Counted from the stretch's first letter, positions 27,902-41,000 are shown. The stretch: DNA of 64,000 nucleotides from Lumnitzera littorea (GCA_024138015.1 JAMXBB010000001.1:93977740-94041739); one strand, 5' to 3'. Made by a program: numbers and translations. The notes: a model not told the origin generated them from the letters alone.

Positions 27902-28630
27902 TCAACCGTGTCCAAGCCGAAGCTCTAAATCGATCTCTTCCATTTCAGATTCTTTACCGCTTTTATCACTACCCGAATTATCACCGTAGGAGGAAGATCT
28001 GACTCCCACCGTATTTCGATAAGAGGAATCTATTTCTGATGATAGTACAGGGGCAATCAACGACTGATGAGGGAATGTAAAGTCCCTAGGATTATTGTCC
28101 CTCGAATTATGTTGTGAAATAGATAGAAATGTAGAAGTTGAGTCAACATACCCATCCGTCTTTGTGGGGTCAAAAATGGCATTAGTGGCATTATTACTAC
28201 TAGGATGAGGCAATTGATATAAAACGCAAAACCCTCCACTGGTAGAGAATCCTTGAGTAGGGATAACTAGAGTGGAAGAGGATGATGAAGAAGGGTGCGT
28301 CGGGCGGGGTGGTTGTGTTGATTGATGGAGTCTAGCACGGTCCCTCCGATGCACATTCATGTGACCGCCTAGAGCTTGAGCTGACCTGAACTCCCGTCTA
28401 CAAAATGTGCAAGTATAGGACCTCGGAGGCCAAGTGGCACCTAAGATATTACCGGTGTCTTGCGCGAAGGCGCGGACTTCCCAGGACTCATCATCCTTTT
28501 CCTGTGCTTGGCTAGGGTTCCACATCCACGAGCGAGCGATTGGGCTAGGGTCTACTAATTGATTGTGCTTAGATTCCGGTATTTTTTGGAGGTGCTTGTT
28601 AAGGGAGAAGCGGCTAAGTTTGGCAGCCAT
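27902..28630 (-). CDS. SUPERMAN-like single C2H2 zinc-finger transcriptional repressor
   Basis: This intact, apparently intronless gene encodes 242 residues. A single plant-type zinc finger is visible: C74-x2-C77-x12-H90-x3-H94, with the invariant QALGGH core at residues 85-90. It is followed by a basic stretch (RRDRAR, 95-100) that can extend DNA contact and nuclear import. The tryptophan-rich block before the finger (SWEVRAF near 49-55, WPPRSY at 67-72) is typical of the SUPERMAN / RABBIT EARS / ZFP10-ZFP11 group. A serine run lies near 113-120. The C-terminus ends in DLELRL (234-239), an EAR motif of the kind known to recruit TOPLESS co-repressors. Length and single-exon layout fit the family. 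The expected role is a nuclear repressor in organ or floral development, but the exact orthologue cannot be assigned. It is the only clearly functional gene in the window. Confidence 0.93.
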   Translation of the reverse strand: MAAKLSRFSLNKHLQKIPESKHNQLVDPSPIARSWMWNPSQAQEKDDESWEVRAFAQDTGNILGATWPPRSYTCTFCRREFRSAQALGGHMNVHRRDRARLHQSTQPPRPTHPSSSSSSTLVIPTQGFSTSGGFCVLYQLPHPSSNNATNAIFDPTKTDGYVDSTSTFLSISQHNSRDNNPRDFTFPHQSLIAPVLSSEIDSSYRNTVGVRSSSYGDNSGSDKSGKESEMEEIDLELRLGHG

Positions 28631-28720
28631 ATTGTGTGTTTAGTAACATTTAGATGCAAAAAAGGTTGTAATTAGTGTAAAATAACTATTGATGTGATGA
28701 ATGGGAAGTGCAAAGGGGGT

Positions 28721-28726
28721 TTTATA
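28721..28726 (-). promoter_or_regulatory. TATA box of the zinc-finger gene
   Basis: On the minus strand this reads TATAAA in the context CCTATAAAACCCC. It lies 91 nt upstream of the ATG at 28630, which predicts a start about 30 nt downstream and a leader of roughly 60 nt. It is the best TATA-like site directly upstream of the gene. The assignment is by position and consensus only. Confidence 0.6.
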
Positions 28727-29630
28727 GGTTGATAGTGGATGAAGTAGGAACATAAGAAGAAGGAGGAGACAAAAATGAAACCCCAACACTTGGTGTAGAC
28801 ACCAAGGTTTTTGATGGTTGCGCCGTTGCGGTTGGATTTTAGTAAGATAGACATTATAGTAACTTGTCCAGCCCAACTAGCAGTCCTCTTCGTACAAGGA
28901 CATTTAAAAGAAAAAGGCTGTTGCTTTGGCCTCAACGTCGATATATATCTTCAAGGCTCGATATCCCGGCCGTTTATATGTTTTTTTATCCTCAAGAAGT
29001 TGAAAAGGCTTTCTTTTATTTTATTTTATTTTATTATTATTAATAAAGTAGTTGTGGAAGATAAAGATTGTGGCTAATTTAGAGTGGTGATGGATAACAA
29101 ATACGGAGAATATAAATAGACAGATAAGAAAATAATTTCCTTTTAAGAGATCATTTTTTCAATTTTTATAAATATTTTTAATGATGGTAAAGCTATATAT
29201 CAACAATCATAAGCTATCATCTTCAATTCCCACTAGTACGCATTAGTACGTAACATTTTAAGATTAGTACGACAACAAATATCTAGAAAAAAAATTAAAA
29301 AGAAATAAAGGAATATTATACGCTCCTACTATTCATTCACGTCTCATTTTCTAATAATATTAACTTTCCAGATAAATCAAATAACATGTCCTTCACATGG
29401 GAATAGAAAGATAGGATTATTGGACCTGCTTTTGTGGGACAGTCCAATTAAAGTCGTCCTTTTATGGATAATACCCTAATTTTATAAATCGTCGAACTTT
29501 CATTTTTGCTTCCCTCTAGGATTGTTGGTTTGTCTCTACGAGTTAGGAAATATGTTGGTAATGCTGCAACAAACAAACTGAATAGAAAAAGTTTCTACAT
29601 ATTCTTTGACGTCGGGGGAAAAAGGACCCA
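28727..29630. other. Upstream region of the zinc-finger gene
   Basis: This roughly 900-bp stretch upstream of the minus-strand zinc-finger gene contains no supported gene. It probably holds the regulatory region. It is more mixed in base composition than the surrounding DNA up to about 29000, then AT-rich. Short open frames here show no family resemblance. Confidence 0.35.
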
Positions 29631-29632
29631 GG

Positions 29633-29634
29633 TG

Positions 29635-29657
<23 letters not shown>
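29633..29657. repeat. (TA)n microsatellite
   Basis: About 12 TA units, upstream of the zinc-finger gene by roughly 1 kb. Confidence 0.9.
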
Positions 29658-29665
<8 letters not shown>

Positions 29666-30184
29666 GTACTCTTTCACCATCTTAAACATGCTTCTTTAAT
29701 TTCTCGTTAATAGGAATGTTGCTCATGGCTAGTGCCGATAAAAATCGAATGTCAAAATAATTTTATGGTTTCTTTCTATAAAAAAGTGTTGTATTTCTCT
29801 TGTTCTAAAGGCATACTTTATACAGCGATTGAAAAAAATTTCTTGTGATAACATAATGTCATTTTTTGCTTGTGAAAATATATTTCATAGAAGTCCATAT
29901 TTTAATACAAAGTCCTCATCTTGGCTAATTATTTGTGAAGAATATAAAATTTTCATTGATAGACAATTTTTATTTTTTAATTTGATAATTACACTAAAAG
30001 GCCCATATCTTACCTGCTTTATCATTTTGAAATCTACGTTTTCTTTTTCTTTTCTCTGAAAACAATAATAGGAACTATGTTGCGAAATAAAATTAAAAGA
30101 AATCCTTTCGCTCGTGCTTTCAAAGGGTTGTTTGTGTTCCTTTTTTTTTTTTTTTTTGTTTTCTGGATATGGTTGAAATTACAA

Positions 30185-30220
30185 AAAAAAAAAAGAAAAA
30201 GAAAAAGAAAAAGAAAAAGC
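30185..30220. repeat. (AAAAAG)n tract
   Basis: Repeated AAAAAG units. They give lysine- or phenylalanine-rich open frames on both strands that are not genes. Confidence 0.85.
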
Positions 30221-31636
30221 AAGAAGGGAATGAGAAATGATTGCATATATAGTGTGTAATATTAGTATGTAATTAATGGGTGGTAATTGACTTAAAACCT
30301 ATCTATTTCATTGTTATTCATGTTAATATTTTAAAAGTATTTATGCATTACATGTAAATACATATGACAAGTTCAAGCTCAATTAGATTAGATCAATTAA
30401 GCTTGAATATTTTATAATTTTTCTCTAATAATATCATATTTATTTATACTTAAATAAATTAAAATATATATTAAAATTTATACTAAACTCGATTATGTTT
30501 ATAATAGTGAATTTAGTATTTTAAAGCTCGAGCTTAAGCTCAAACTCGAGTTTAACTCAACTATTATTGAATCAAATTCAAATAAAATTCAAGCTAAGTT
30601 TAAGTAATTTAAGAATTAGCTTGATTCATTTACATCTCTATTTATATATACATGACATGTATTACTTATTAAGTTTTTATTCTAAATAGGAGGCTACAAT
30701 AAAAACTTGTGGCTAGCTTGTGAGATCTTAAAGCCTCATAGACTTTACATAATCAACTAGGTTCGGGTTAATATATTAGATGTTACAAACTAAATTTTAA
30801 TTTCAAACTTTTTGAATATTGTGGTCATAATGAGTGCTTGTATGACTTGATACCTACTCTAGAGCAAGTACGTACTTTGTATTCTATAGGTTCTATAAAC
30901 CGCTATATAATTTCTTAATATGCATAGAGTATCATGAACTTGATCTATACAATATAGCTAATAAATATAATTTAATGTGATGAACATAATGGAAATTTAA
31001 TCAAGTCAATCAAACTTCCGACCCATTCTTATTTTTTGGCCAAAGAGTCGCTCTTATATTTAAATTTATCTCATTCTCTAATTTAAAAGCTGATATATTT
31101 TTCGACTTGTAGTTATCATATATTGTTACTAGTTTTGTGCTTTATGGAAAACGGTTGCATTATTTGTTTTAATAATTTACTTTCAAAAGCAATATTAGCT
31201 TGTAATTTGAATATCACGTATTTAAATCATAAATGAGTGGTCACATTTTTAACTTAAAAGAGAGTAAAGAAAAAAATAGTAAGTTCCAAATATTCTCAAG
31301 AAATTATAGATTTTACACGTTATGGTGTTTAGGAGGATTGAGTGGAGCCACATGATTGTACTTAGTTCAAAATTTTTGGAAGGAGCAGATCAATAATAGG
31401 CTATAGGATAGCCGACTCTCTCTTTATCTGCTCGGATCTAATTCTCACTAATATTCTGGAAGCCAATTCTTATAAGTTTTTAGAGCAAATAACGCAACTT
31501 TAGAAAACATAAACAGTAGACCAAAAACGAGAAAGTAAACAAAACAAACGTACAAGGTGTATTTTTTTCCCAATAATCGTACCTGCATGTCTTAACTACT
31601 CAGAAAACTGCCCGAAGACACCAACATATTATTTAT

Positions 31637-31761
31637 TTATTCATTTCATTTATTTATTTTTGCATCTATTTATAATTTTGGAGAATGAGAATTGAACCTA
31701 ATTTCTTCCGCTGAAGTATTAGTATTTATATCATGAGATTATAACATTATAAGCACCACCG
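31637..31761 (-). mobile_element. SINE, likely related to the 12.5-kb copy
   Basis: On the minus strand a tRNA-like head has B-box AGGTTCAATTCTC (plus 31687-31699). The 44 nt leading up to it line up with those of the 12.5-kb SINE (GATATAAATACTAATACTTC against GGTATTAATATTAATTTCTT). A tail rich in AAATAAAT words lies at the low-coordinate end (31637-31660). TATTATTTAT is found on both sides (31627-31636 and 31762-31771) and could be the target duplication, although the word is AT-rich and may match by chance. Confidence 0.55.
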
Positions 31762-34630
31762 TATTATTTATCCTTCATATTTTAACATATAATAAACTGT
31801 GTGTTCTTAAACTTTTTAACAATGAAATTTTGCAGTTGTCGTCGAATATCAATTTCCTGTTAGTTTCTGTTTGTCATATGAAAACAATGCCTACTAGAAT
31901 AACTCCTCCGGTTGATCCCATGGATGAAGTCTCAACTGGAAACAACGCACCACACAGCAACAGAAGAAATGAATATGATTGCGTTTCTTAGAACGACAAA
32001 TATTAATTATTCTAGTAAAACTCAGCAGTAGACTTAATGTAGTCTCCTATGAAGTGAAGCTTCGATCGCCTTCGGTTTCACCAAGAAAAAACATGCACTT
32101 TATAAATCTCCGACTTGATTCCGACAATAATTTTGACATCACTGCTTACATTTCCATTACATATTATTCTTGCTTGTCTAGGAACAATTGTCACCCAATT
32201 CCATAACATGTATTGATCTGATAATATTCTTGAACGTCCTTCCTAGTCCAAGATTGATGGGGAAGCATTATTGTCCATTAATTGGTTTAAGATTGTAATT
32301 ATAGCAAATTTGAGAAATTTAGTACACATACAAATTCAAAACTACAGTAAAGACTTGTAGAATCCTAAAGGATGCAAATTATATTATAGAGAAATGATAA
32401 TGATTGCCTTATGGGCACTTCTAAGAAGATAACAGCTTTCTCATCTTATAATTATGTGATTGCTTTGGATCAAATGTATGGTAAATCTTATAAAAATTAT
32501 AACATAATAAGTTTTTTTTTTTTTCCTTTTCTTTAAGCTTTAAGAAGGGACCTAAAAGCACGCACAAAATGAATAAGATTTGCCTTATGTATTTATATTT
32601 CGTTCCCTTCCTTTCGAAATTTCTCATGTTTTGAATTCAAGAATAGAAAATAAACATGACACTGGTCAATGTGTAATAACAATTCCGAAATCAGATTAAA
32701 TGAATGGATCTTAAACTAATATGGACCGAAAAAGAATGATATCTGCGCTAGGTTAATACACATCAAAGAAGTCCCAATTCGTCTTAAGTTTTCTCGCAGT
32801 AGCTCAGGGATGACATAGGAAAACTAATAGGATTCGCTGGGGGAGGGGGTGGTGGGCGGTGGGAAGAAAAAGAACCCAATTGAAGATCGACACTTACCAC
32901 CCATCATCTCATCGATCGAGTAGCATTATTTTTCACAACCTTCCACCATAAGTCCAACATAAATTGGCATGTTCTATTATACAAATCATGCCTAAATTGT
33001 CATTATACAATTCTCGCAAGTCTTCCTTTGGTGTACTTGTTAGTGATTTTCTTACAACTCATATTGGAGAGATGATTGTTGTATCCTAAACACCTTTTAA
33101 AATTTCCGAAACTTCTATATATAATTAAGAATATATCAAGGTTTAGTTTAGAATGTTAATGTAGAGATGAAGATTACAAGTTTTGAATTGGCTTAAGTTA
33201 AGAGTTTTTTTTAATCCATCTATGGGATTTTGTTCTAAACGAAAAAGATTTACTCATAATACATGTTGTGTGTAAGTATACGTGATGAATAATTATTTAT
33301 GATATCTAAATATGTATGGATGTTACCTTTTTTTGAAAAACTACCTATTACTATTACCATGCATTTATATATACCCACTTGTACTTACACAAAATGAATA
33401 TTACCTAACAAATCCTTTTTTGTTCTAAACACCGTGGTCGGCTAAAACGGCTAGCCTAATCCTATGTTTTTAGGCAATAAGATATAGTTTGTTCCCCGGA
33501 GACGGCACTGACTTGAACTCTTCAGCTAAATTAAAAAGAAAACTAGATAGCCTATTTCTTTTGACTTTCTTTTCTTGCAAGCTTTGTATGATTACATCTC
33601 ACTCTTTCTAGTAACTGACGGCACAAGTGATCTATTTCTCCGTCATATTCACCATCTACTTCTTTAAATATTTTCTTCGACTGATAAAAATGTGCGCTAT
33701 TATTAAGACAAGTATAAGAGGTCATTAAGAAATGGCAAACCGGAGGTACCAAGATAACATTATAGAAACCATAGTTCGACAAACTGTTGGGTGGTATGAA
33801 ACAGTATTTTATGATGATTAATGAGATAATTATGACATAAATGCTTTCTCAACCTATTTAAGTATGTCAGGTTGTGTTTGTTCATATTTATTTATTTATT
33901 TTTAATAATTGTTATAATAAATCAAGTTGTTAAATAATCGTATAGCATTATCATAATAATGCAAATTGATAATCAATATTGCTGGTTAACCAATGGGAAA
34001 AATATCCGTGATATCCCAAAATTTTGGGATGCGATTCAAAAATTAAATAAAACGGATCCAACTATAGTATGTGAGAAAGACCTTTTCGTGATTATAATTT
34101 TTTGAAGATTTTGGAGAGTTTAATAATAAAATTTTAGAATACTTCAAGATACTAATGAGTAAAGGATACTAGAAAATTTCAAAACACATAAATATTACTT
34201 AAAATACACAATTTCTATTTCTATATTTGACAAAAATGTTTTCAAAAAAAATTCTGCACTGATATAGTATTTGCTATTGATATGCTTCTAACTATAACTT
34301 ATGTACATATATCGACAAAATATTTTCAAAATATTATACGTCGCAATATAGGTATATGTAGTGTACATAGTATATTTATATGTTTCCCAAAGATTTCCAT
34401 ATTTTAGTAAAAGTATGTATTAGTATTTGGTGTTTACACATAATAAGTGTTATTTTATTAGAAGTATTGCGATAGTAATATATATGTACATATATATAAA
34501 CATGTAAGGAGATAGTATTAGTAAAAGTAGTAGCAACAATAGCAATAGGAGTAGGAGTAGCAGTAGCTGAAAATATATATTTACATATATGTATTCTAAC
34601 TATTTGTGTATAGAAGTACATATAAACTTA

Positions 34631-34807
34631 AGTTATAAATATGATATTGCTTATATAAAAATGTCTTTTGGGCATTTTATAAATCATATTTTGTATTCAA
34701 TGTGTTAACTACTTTAGAAAGCTTCATATATACATATATAGACTTGATTCTTTAGGCTTTGTAACCTTAGCCCAGGCTTCGACCCAATTCATCACTAGGC
34801 TTAAAGC

Positions 34808-34851
<44 letters not shown>

Positions 34852-35632
34852 ATTAAGGAAGATTTAGTATGTGGGCTTAGAGTTAAGCCCATTGGATCGG
34901 CCTGTCCAATATTAATATTTCTCAATTTAATTCATGTACTGGAAGGTCTTTATTAGGCTTGAATCCAAAACTAGAACTAATTCTATGGTCCATTAGTGAA
35001 GTGGTTAATATTGATTGTTAATTGTCATCTAATTTAGTAGATGACAACAATGGTCAACTTTTATAAGTACCTAAGGTTCTCCCCATTTAGACGTGAAGTA
35101 TCCCTCATAAATGATGTCTTGCTACCATATTCACTTCTTGAAAGATCAAATACTTATAAAGGGGGCATTACATTTCCTTATAAATCATGAAGTTTGATGC
35201 TATAGTGCTCCTTTACTTGTCGCATTAAGTGTTAGAGCCAATTGAGACTATTTACTCTTCCTTCCTATTATTTCTCTCTTAATCACTACTCATGTACCAT
35301 ATACATCATTTTCCTTAGGTTACGTGCAGCATATTGCTTATGCAACTTTCACATGAGCATTCTATTTGAAATCATATGCCTATATAAAATTGAATTGCTT
35401 CTATGCAGATGAATTGTATTGTATGTACTATAATTTGGTATAATACTATGTACTATGGTTGTTAGAAAGCTTAAATAATTATATATGTAATTATTAATAA
35501 AAAAAAATAACTAATATGTGTTATTGCTTAAGTAATATATATAAGTTATATATAACATTACCTATATAAAAATACCTTTTGCACATTCTATTATATTTGT
35601 TATATTCATTAGTATAATTACTTTGTAAAAGC
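34631..35632 (+). repeat. Diverged direct repeats about 910 bp apart
   Basis: Segments about 34631-34728 and about 35541-35632 align: GCTTATATAAAAATGTCTTTTGG with CCTATATAAAAATACCTTTTTG, then ACTACTTTAGAAAGC with ATTACTTTGTAAAAGC. Spacing and length could fit the ends of a small element or an old duplication. No TG...CA ends were recognised. Confidence 0.45.
34809..34848. repeat. (TA)n microsatellite, 20 units
   Basis: A 40-bp TA run flanked by GGCTTAAAGCCCA on the left and, after a short spacer, GGGCTTAGAGTTAAGCCC on the right (34873-34890, a 7-bp-stem hairpin). Confidence 0.9.
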
Positions 35633-37234
35633 CTATGCAAATGTACACACATGTAGACATATGTAATAAAATGTTATATGTACATGGATATATGTTGTGA
35701 AATACCCTAGAAAATAAATCAAACTTAGGGAAAAATTACTCATGGTATTTGTTTTATAAATGAGAAAACTAATGGGTGCTTTTTATATTGCAAGATGGCA
35801 ATGGTCCTTAAAGGTAAAAATCCTACTACTTGCTTTTCCGTTATATAGAAGCTAATTATTTTTAAAATAAGGTAGCTTAATAATGTGAAGGTATTTTTAT
35901 AAATTAGGTTAATTATTTGACTATGCAATATATAGGATTACCTATTATGGAGTAGTGATCTTTATGGAATTATTGTAACTATCAAAATGTAGATAATTAC
36001 TCAATAGTACATTAAATCTAATCCATTTATTTGGTTACTTGATCAAATGAAAAGTCAAATAGATATGAATTGGCCATCTTCCTACCTATTAGGGTTATAA
36101 AGATAAATTCTATCAAAAGGCTTCTATAACATAAACTATGAAAGAGAATCAAGGAATAAAAACTGTTTGTACTAAAGGAATATTTTGATTTTCCATTGTG
36201 ATTAAGAGATGGATTCATTTTCTATTTTAGGTATATTATCTTGTGAAAATTATTTCATTGAAGATATAAAACATATGCTTATTATGTCAAACCTTAAATT
36301 TACAATAACCCCCTTCTCTCATAACTAAATCATCTTAGATTTTTTAACAATAAGAACTTTCAGACTCTCTTAACTCATTAATTCCCTGTATTGTATCTGT
36401 GGAAACTAACACTAATCTTATTATTTAGTTAAGTGAAAATTAAGATAACCTTTCCTAAGAATGAAGAGAGATGATAAGTGCCAAGGATTCCTTGTTTTTT
36501 ATAGTATTATTACAAACCCTAACTTATAGATTTAGTTACGCAAGACAATTGTTGAAACTCTAAACATAATGTTGGAATCGAGGAATTTCATTATGTTCAT
36601 TGAGATGCGTTTGCCTCACTTTTAAGGTTTCCTTAACATCTTTTCCTTTTACTTTAAATCCTAGGATAGATCTATGTCATAAGTTATATTAAATATTAGG
36701 TATGAATCCTTTATGTAATTAAGAATAATCAACTATTATCACAAATTATATAATAATTTTTATAAGGAAATCTTAGTAATCGTGAAAGTGATATTGGTGA
36801 TGGTTTATATTAGGTGATAAATTGGAAAACTAATGGGTAATTTAATGAGTTTATAAAAAACCATCATAGAATTTGAGGGTGATATTGTAGTACCCTACCT
36901 TCTAAGGCTTTTAAAATTGAGCATTTGGTGCTTAGAAGGTGGAATGCTATGTTGTCCCAAAGGTGAGGATGAGGCTAAGTTGGAATTGGGCACTTATGCA
37001 ATATACAAATTTTTATTTTTACATAAAGTCAAGGCAACTTAGCACCTTTGTTACTTATATAACATTATTACTTACATATTGAAAATTTATTAAGTTACAA
37101 ATCCTGCATGAGTCTTACATAAAACTTTTAAGTAAAAGCAATCACAAATTACGCTCTCATTTCCTTTTCTTGTGCATTAAGCATCTATAGTATCTCTATC
37201 CTCGATATGCATACCTAAGGTTAGAAAACACTAA

Positions 37235-37995
37235 CCTTTTAAGGACAAGTCTTACATCTTCGATTTCTTTTCTTGGGAATGACCTCTTCTTGGTCTACTT
37301 TTGTTGCAGCTCAATCTTTGAGGATAGGACATTATCCCTTTTAAGGGCTTTGGTGATAGGGCTTAGTTGCCCTAGCATATGCCCTAACTCCTATGGAGGT
37401 AGGAAACTTCATTGTTAGGTATAAGGATGTGGTGATCATTCTGAAGGTGTTCATGCTTGGTTGCCTAAGGATTTAATTAATAGGGGATTTATAATCAATT
37501 ACTACAAAATCAACTAAGCACACGACCACATTTTCATCATCTACAACCTCTATGTCGAGGGTGATTATGCCTTTGGGATGCATTGCTTGGTTATTTAAGT
37601 CGGTTAGGTCTTGGTGATATGACTTTATCTAAGTTAGGAGCTTTTCACTTATCTAATCATATGCGTATTTGAAGATGATGTCCACTAAGCTTCTAGTGTC
37701 TACTATCATTTTCTACACATTGAACCCGAAAATGTGAGTATCAATCACCAGGACATCAGGGTATGTTGCTTCAATCCTGTGTAGATCATTGTCAATGAAG
37801 TAGATGGAGGTGTTAACCTTTTACCTTTTCCCCTTCACCTTGTAAATGTTCCTACCATTTAGGGCGGACCCTAAGTTAGGAGCATTTGATCTGTTTTCAA
37901 GATGTGTTCCTCCTATTATCATGTTGATGACATCATTTAGGGCTTTGTTTCGATGTTCATCATCCTAATCTTTGCCACATTGGTAGTCTTCCTCC
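37235..37995 (-). pseudogene. Retroviral-type aspartic protease (gag-pro) pseudogene of the same element
   Basis: This continues the gag frame beyond the CACTA insertion. Recognisable blocks are NDVINMIIGGTH, TSIYFIDNDLHRIEATYPD, the active-site block MIVDTRSLVDII (codons at about 37680-37706), CLVDFVVIDYKSPIN, and MNTFRMITTSLYLTMKFPT. These match the order seen in plant Tat-type retropepsins. The catalytic D-T-G triad is D-T-R (37692-37700), which can arise from one GGA-to-AGA change, and at least six stop codons interrupt it. It would be inactive. Similarity ends near 37235 and no reverse transcriptase follows. Confidence 0.8.
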
Positions 37996-37998
37996 ATT

Positions 37999-38011
37999 CA
38001 CAACAATAAAT
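37999..38011 (+). repeat. Left terminal inverted repeat of the CACTA element
   Basis: It reads CACAACAATAAAT and is preceded by ATT. Against the right end (CACTACAACAAAT on the opposite strand) it looks like the same repeat lacking three bases after CAC and gaining a T. The assignment rests mainly on the matching ATT duplication and on restored frame in the host gene. Confidence 0.75.
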
Positions 38012-41000
38012 TTTAGTTAATGGGGCATACTTTTGGGTGTGGCTCAATGAAAATTGCCTAACAAGATGTCATGGGGGCGGACGCTAATCTTTGAGGCGCA
38101 CTTGAATTTCTGAGAGGGAATGATATTGGGGAGGAGGGAAAGTAGTTTTGGTAAAAAATATTAAAATAGAAAATAGTAAAAGGACACATCTTTTTATAAT
38201 AAAAACAAATCCTCAATTACATAAAGACTCTTTCTCTTCTTGCGTTGATGCTAAACCCTTCATTAGCCCTATCCCTTTACTGTTTATTCTTCATCTCACA
38301 CGAGCCTTAGCTATGAATTTTTATCACTCCTTGTAACACTTCTTCCTCGCCCTCTCTCTCTCTCTTTACACATTGGCAAACATAATCTCTCCTCACCCTA
38401 ACTTTATCCCCATCTCCATTGTATTTTTAGTGACAACCACTTACACCGTTAGAGCGAAAGACTTAAGCATACTAGGTAAGAAAATTAACCACTAAAGATG
38501 ATTTAGGTTTCAATCTAACTAGTGGAAATGAAAAAAACTTATGGTTTCATCATTTGTCCTTCACAATAAGATTATTATTTTCTTCTAAAGAAATTTAGGG
38601 TTTTGTTGTCTATCCTTCACAAATTTAGTTGGTGTGATATTAATTTTTTAGCTTTATATTGTACTTCATGTTGATATACGTGGAATGGAAATAGGGTTTC
38701 TCCATATTTTCAACTTGTTTTGGACAAAATTTTAGTACCTCTATCATACTCTTGTCAAACATTTTGAAGCAAATAACCTTCTTAATTTTCTCAATAAATC
38801 ACCAAAACTAATGTAACTAAAGTGAAGCAAAACATTTATCTGTTGAAGATCATTTTGGGTAAGGTAAATTTTCTTTTATTATTTTTTTGGTAAGGATATG
38901 TGTTGAAATTTCTCTAATTATAGATCACTTAGTCCTTCCTTTTGATTTTTTGTTTTATAGGTTACCTTATTAGTAAAATGAAGTTTATATTTTAGGAAAT
39001 TTAACATATAATAAAGAGTATTTGAATTTTATGTTTATCAATTTATATGTCCCTTTTTATGCCAAAAAGTGTGTGTTATGTCTCCTTAGTTGTTAGTAAT
39101 AGATAGAAAAATTATAGTTACGAGTATGATTTTATTTCTCACTAGCCACTACTATCTATCTATAATTTTAATCGACTGGTATATGGAAACTATGCTTTCT
39201 CTAAATGGTTTGCTTTTATCTCGTGTACCAATAGCTTTTATCTTTATGTAGTTTCCTTTGAAGCATCATGCATGAGGCTACAAAAAATTGTTTTTGTATA
39301 GAGAGCAAAATTGTTGTCATGGTTCCTCTTAATGAGATAAGAACTAATACTCCTTCTCTAACAACAGGCACGGGTGTTCTTTCAAATAGTGTTCTTTCAT
39401 TGATACGATGTGTTTGTGTTGTAGTAATATATTTCCATTTTCTGTTTTTTTTTTTTTTTGTTATAATCTAGTATCAATAACAATTGATCAATTGTGGAAG
39501 TAGTGATACCTTCCATTGCAGGTTAACTATATAAATAAAATGCTAACGAAATCTGAGAGACTGATTTCCATCCTTTATTTTTTCTTTTCCCCTTAGTTGA
39601 TCGGCTTTGACTACTATCATGGTCTCCAATTGGATGCTATTGATTATCACAACCTCTTTTCCTTTACTTTGTTGAGGTTTTTCCATCATAGGTGCTATAT
39701 TGTAACAAATTGTTAAGGTTTGGGAATATAACAACAGTACATGTAAATTTTCATTTGTTAAGTAACAACAATCTTATTTTTTCGTTGGTGAATACAAAAA
39801 TCATTCCTCAATATTTTTCAATTGATGGTTTAAAAATTATTTTCCCATTTAAACATATATTTGTCATGGTTGTAGTGATAGTCAATTTTTTACCAAACTT
39901 GCATTTCCTTTACTTAGGTAGGATAGAATTGTTTTAGGTATTGCCGTTTCATTAGGGGCTACAATGCTGCACACTTGCGTTGGATTGCTAAAACACTAAG
40001 CTATGAACCGAATAAGATGGAGTTAATTTATTTGAAACAAGTTATGAAGAAAAGGATTGCACCTATAGCATCTTTGTTGCAAGTTTTAGTGATCATCTCT
40101 ACTCTATTTCCATTTATTTTAGGTTCGTTTCTGAAGAGTGAAATAGAAATTTTCTGAGCTAATTATACATTGAATAAGTACGAAAGCCACCAAGCTTCAT
40201 GGTTTCATTTTCGTCACTGTCTCTTGACTTATTTAATTTTGATCAACATGTATAATAATTTGGATTTGCTTTGTTATGTTGTCAAGGCAATAAATGATGG
40301 GTTTCTTCTTGAAATTATTTTTAATATTAAGCTATCACTTTGTGTGACATATTTTTGTAAAGCATGTGGATGACTTAGGAAGCTAGTCTTTGTTTGAAAT
40401 ATTATCCGTGTATCTCATTGTTGGATATGATATTACTTAATTGTGGTTTTTAATAATGTCCTTTTACAATGAATAAGTTACTGCTATAAATTGTATGTGT
40501 GTGTGTATATATATATATGTATATATATTCTTTATTATATGATAACTCAATTTGATATACAAAAATATATCACTTGATCTTATAGTGCCACTACAGATCT
40601 ACAAGAATTCCCCTTTTGATATCTTACATATATTATGCCATTTCTTGAGTTTTGCAAAGAACTAAGGGTATAGAATTATAACTAACCAAACTGAGTGATT
40701 CAAACATCATCTCATGAAACTTCAAATTGTCATTACATCCCTAGCTAAAGAAGAATACTTGAGCTACATGCTATGAGGATGATTGAGATTTCATCAGTGT
40801 TTGGTTCATAAAATGTCTAGATTTCTTCTGAAAAATATAAAACAACTCAAGTTGTATAGCTCAAATATGCATATGCATACATTTAACTATATTGGAAAAT
40901 GAAATTACACTTCACTGATCCTTTAAGAAGAGCTTCAAAGGCCTTGGCAATTTTCTCCTCCTTCTTCTAGTGTGTTTTAAACAAATTTGAGTACTGTAGA

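Larger units (their letters stand above)
29658..37234. other. Intergenic, AT-rich
   Basis: Apart from the SINE at 31.7 kb, the microsatellites and the 34.6/35.5-kb direct repeats, no gene is supported. A short frame at 31889-31990 (MPTRITPPVDPMDEVS) and a minus-strand 76-codon frame at 33552-33782 have no recognised relatives. Confidence 0.45.

Noticed and set aside
28057..28935. Open frames overlapping or just upstream of the zinc-finger gene in other frames
   Set aside because: They are in other frames or in the promoter region and have no family resemblance; the 242-residue frame explains the locus.
30034..30259. Lysine- or phenylalanine-rich open frames on both strands
   Set aside because: They arise from T-tracts and an (AAAAAG)n run.
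33552..33782. Minus-strand 76-codon frame
   Set aside because: No recognised domain or gene signals; the length is within chance for this region.
36880..37234. A 3' LTR for the Tat-like element
   Set aside because: No similarity to the 5' LTR at 53321-53924 was found, so the element is treated as truncated here.
37501..37510. ACTACAAAAT as a possible CACTA terminus
   Set aside because: It lies inside the protease relic, whose reading continues through it.
40589..40595. CACTACA as an alternative left end of the CACTA element
   Set aside because: It shares only seven bases with the right terminus, has no ATT before it, and would leave 2.6 kb unexplained between gag and protease.
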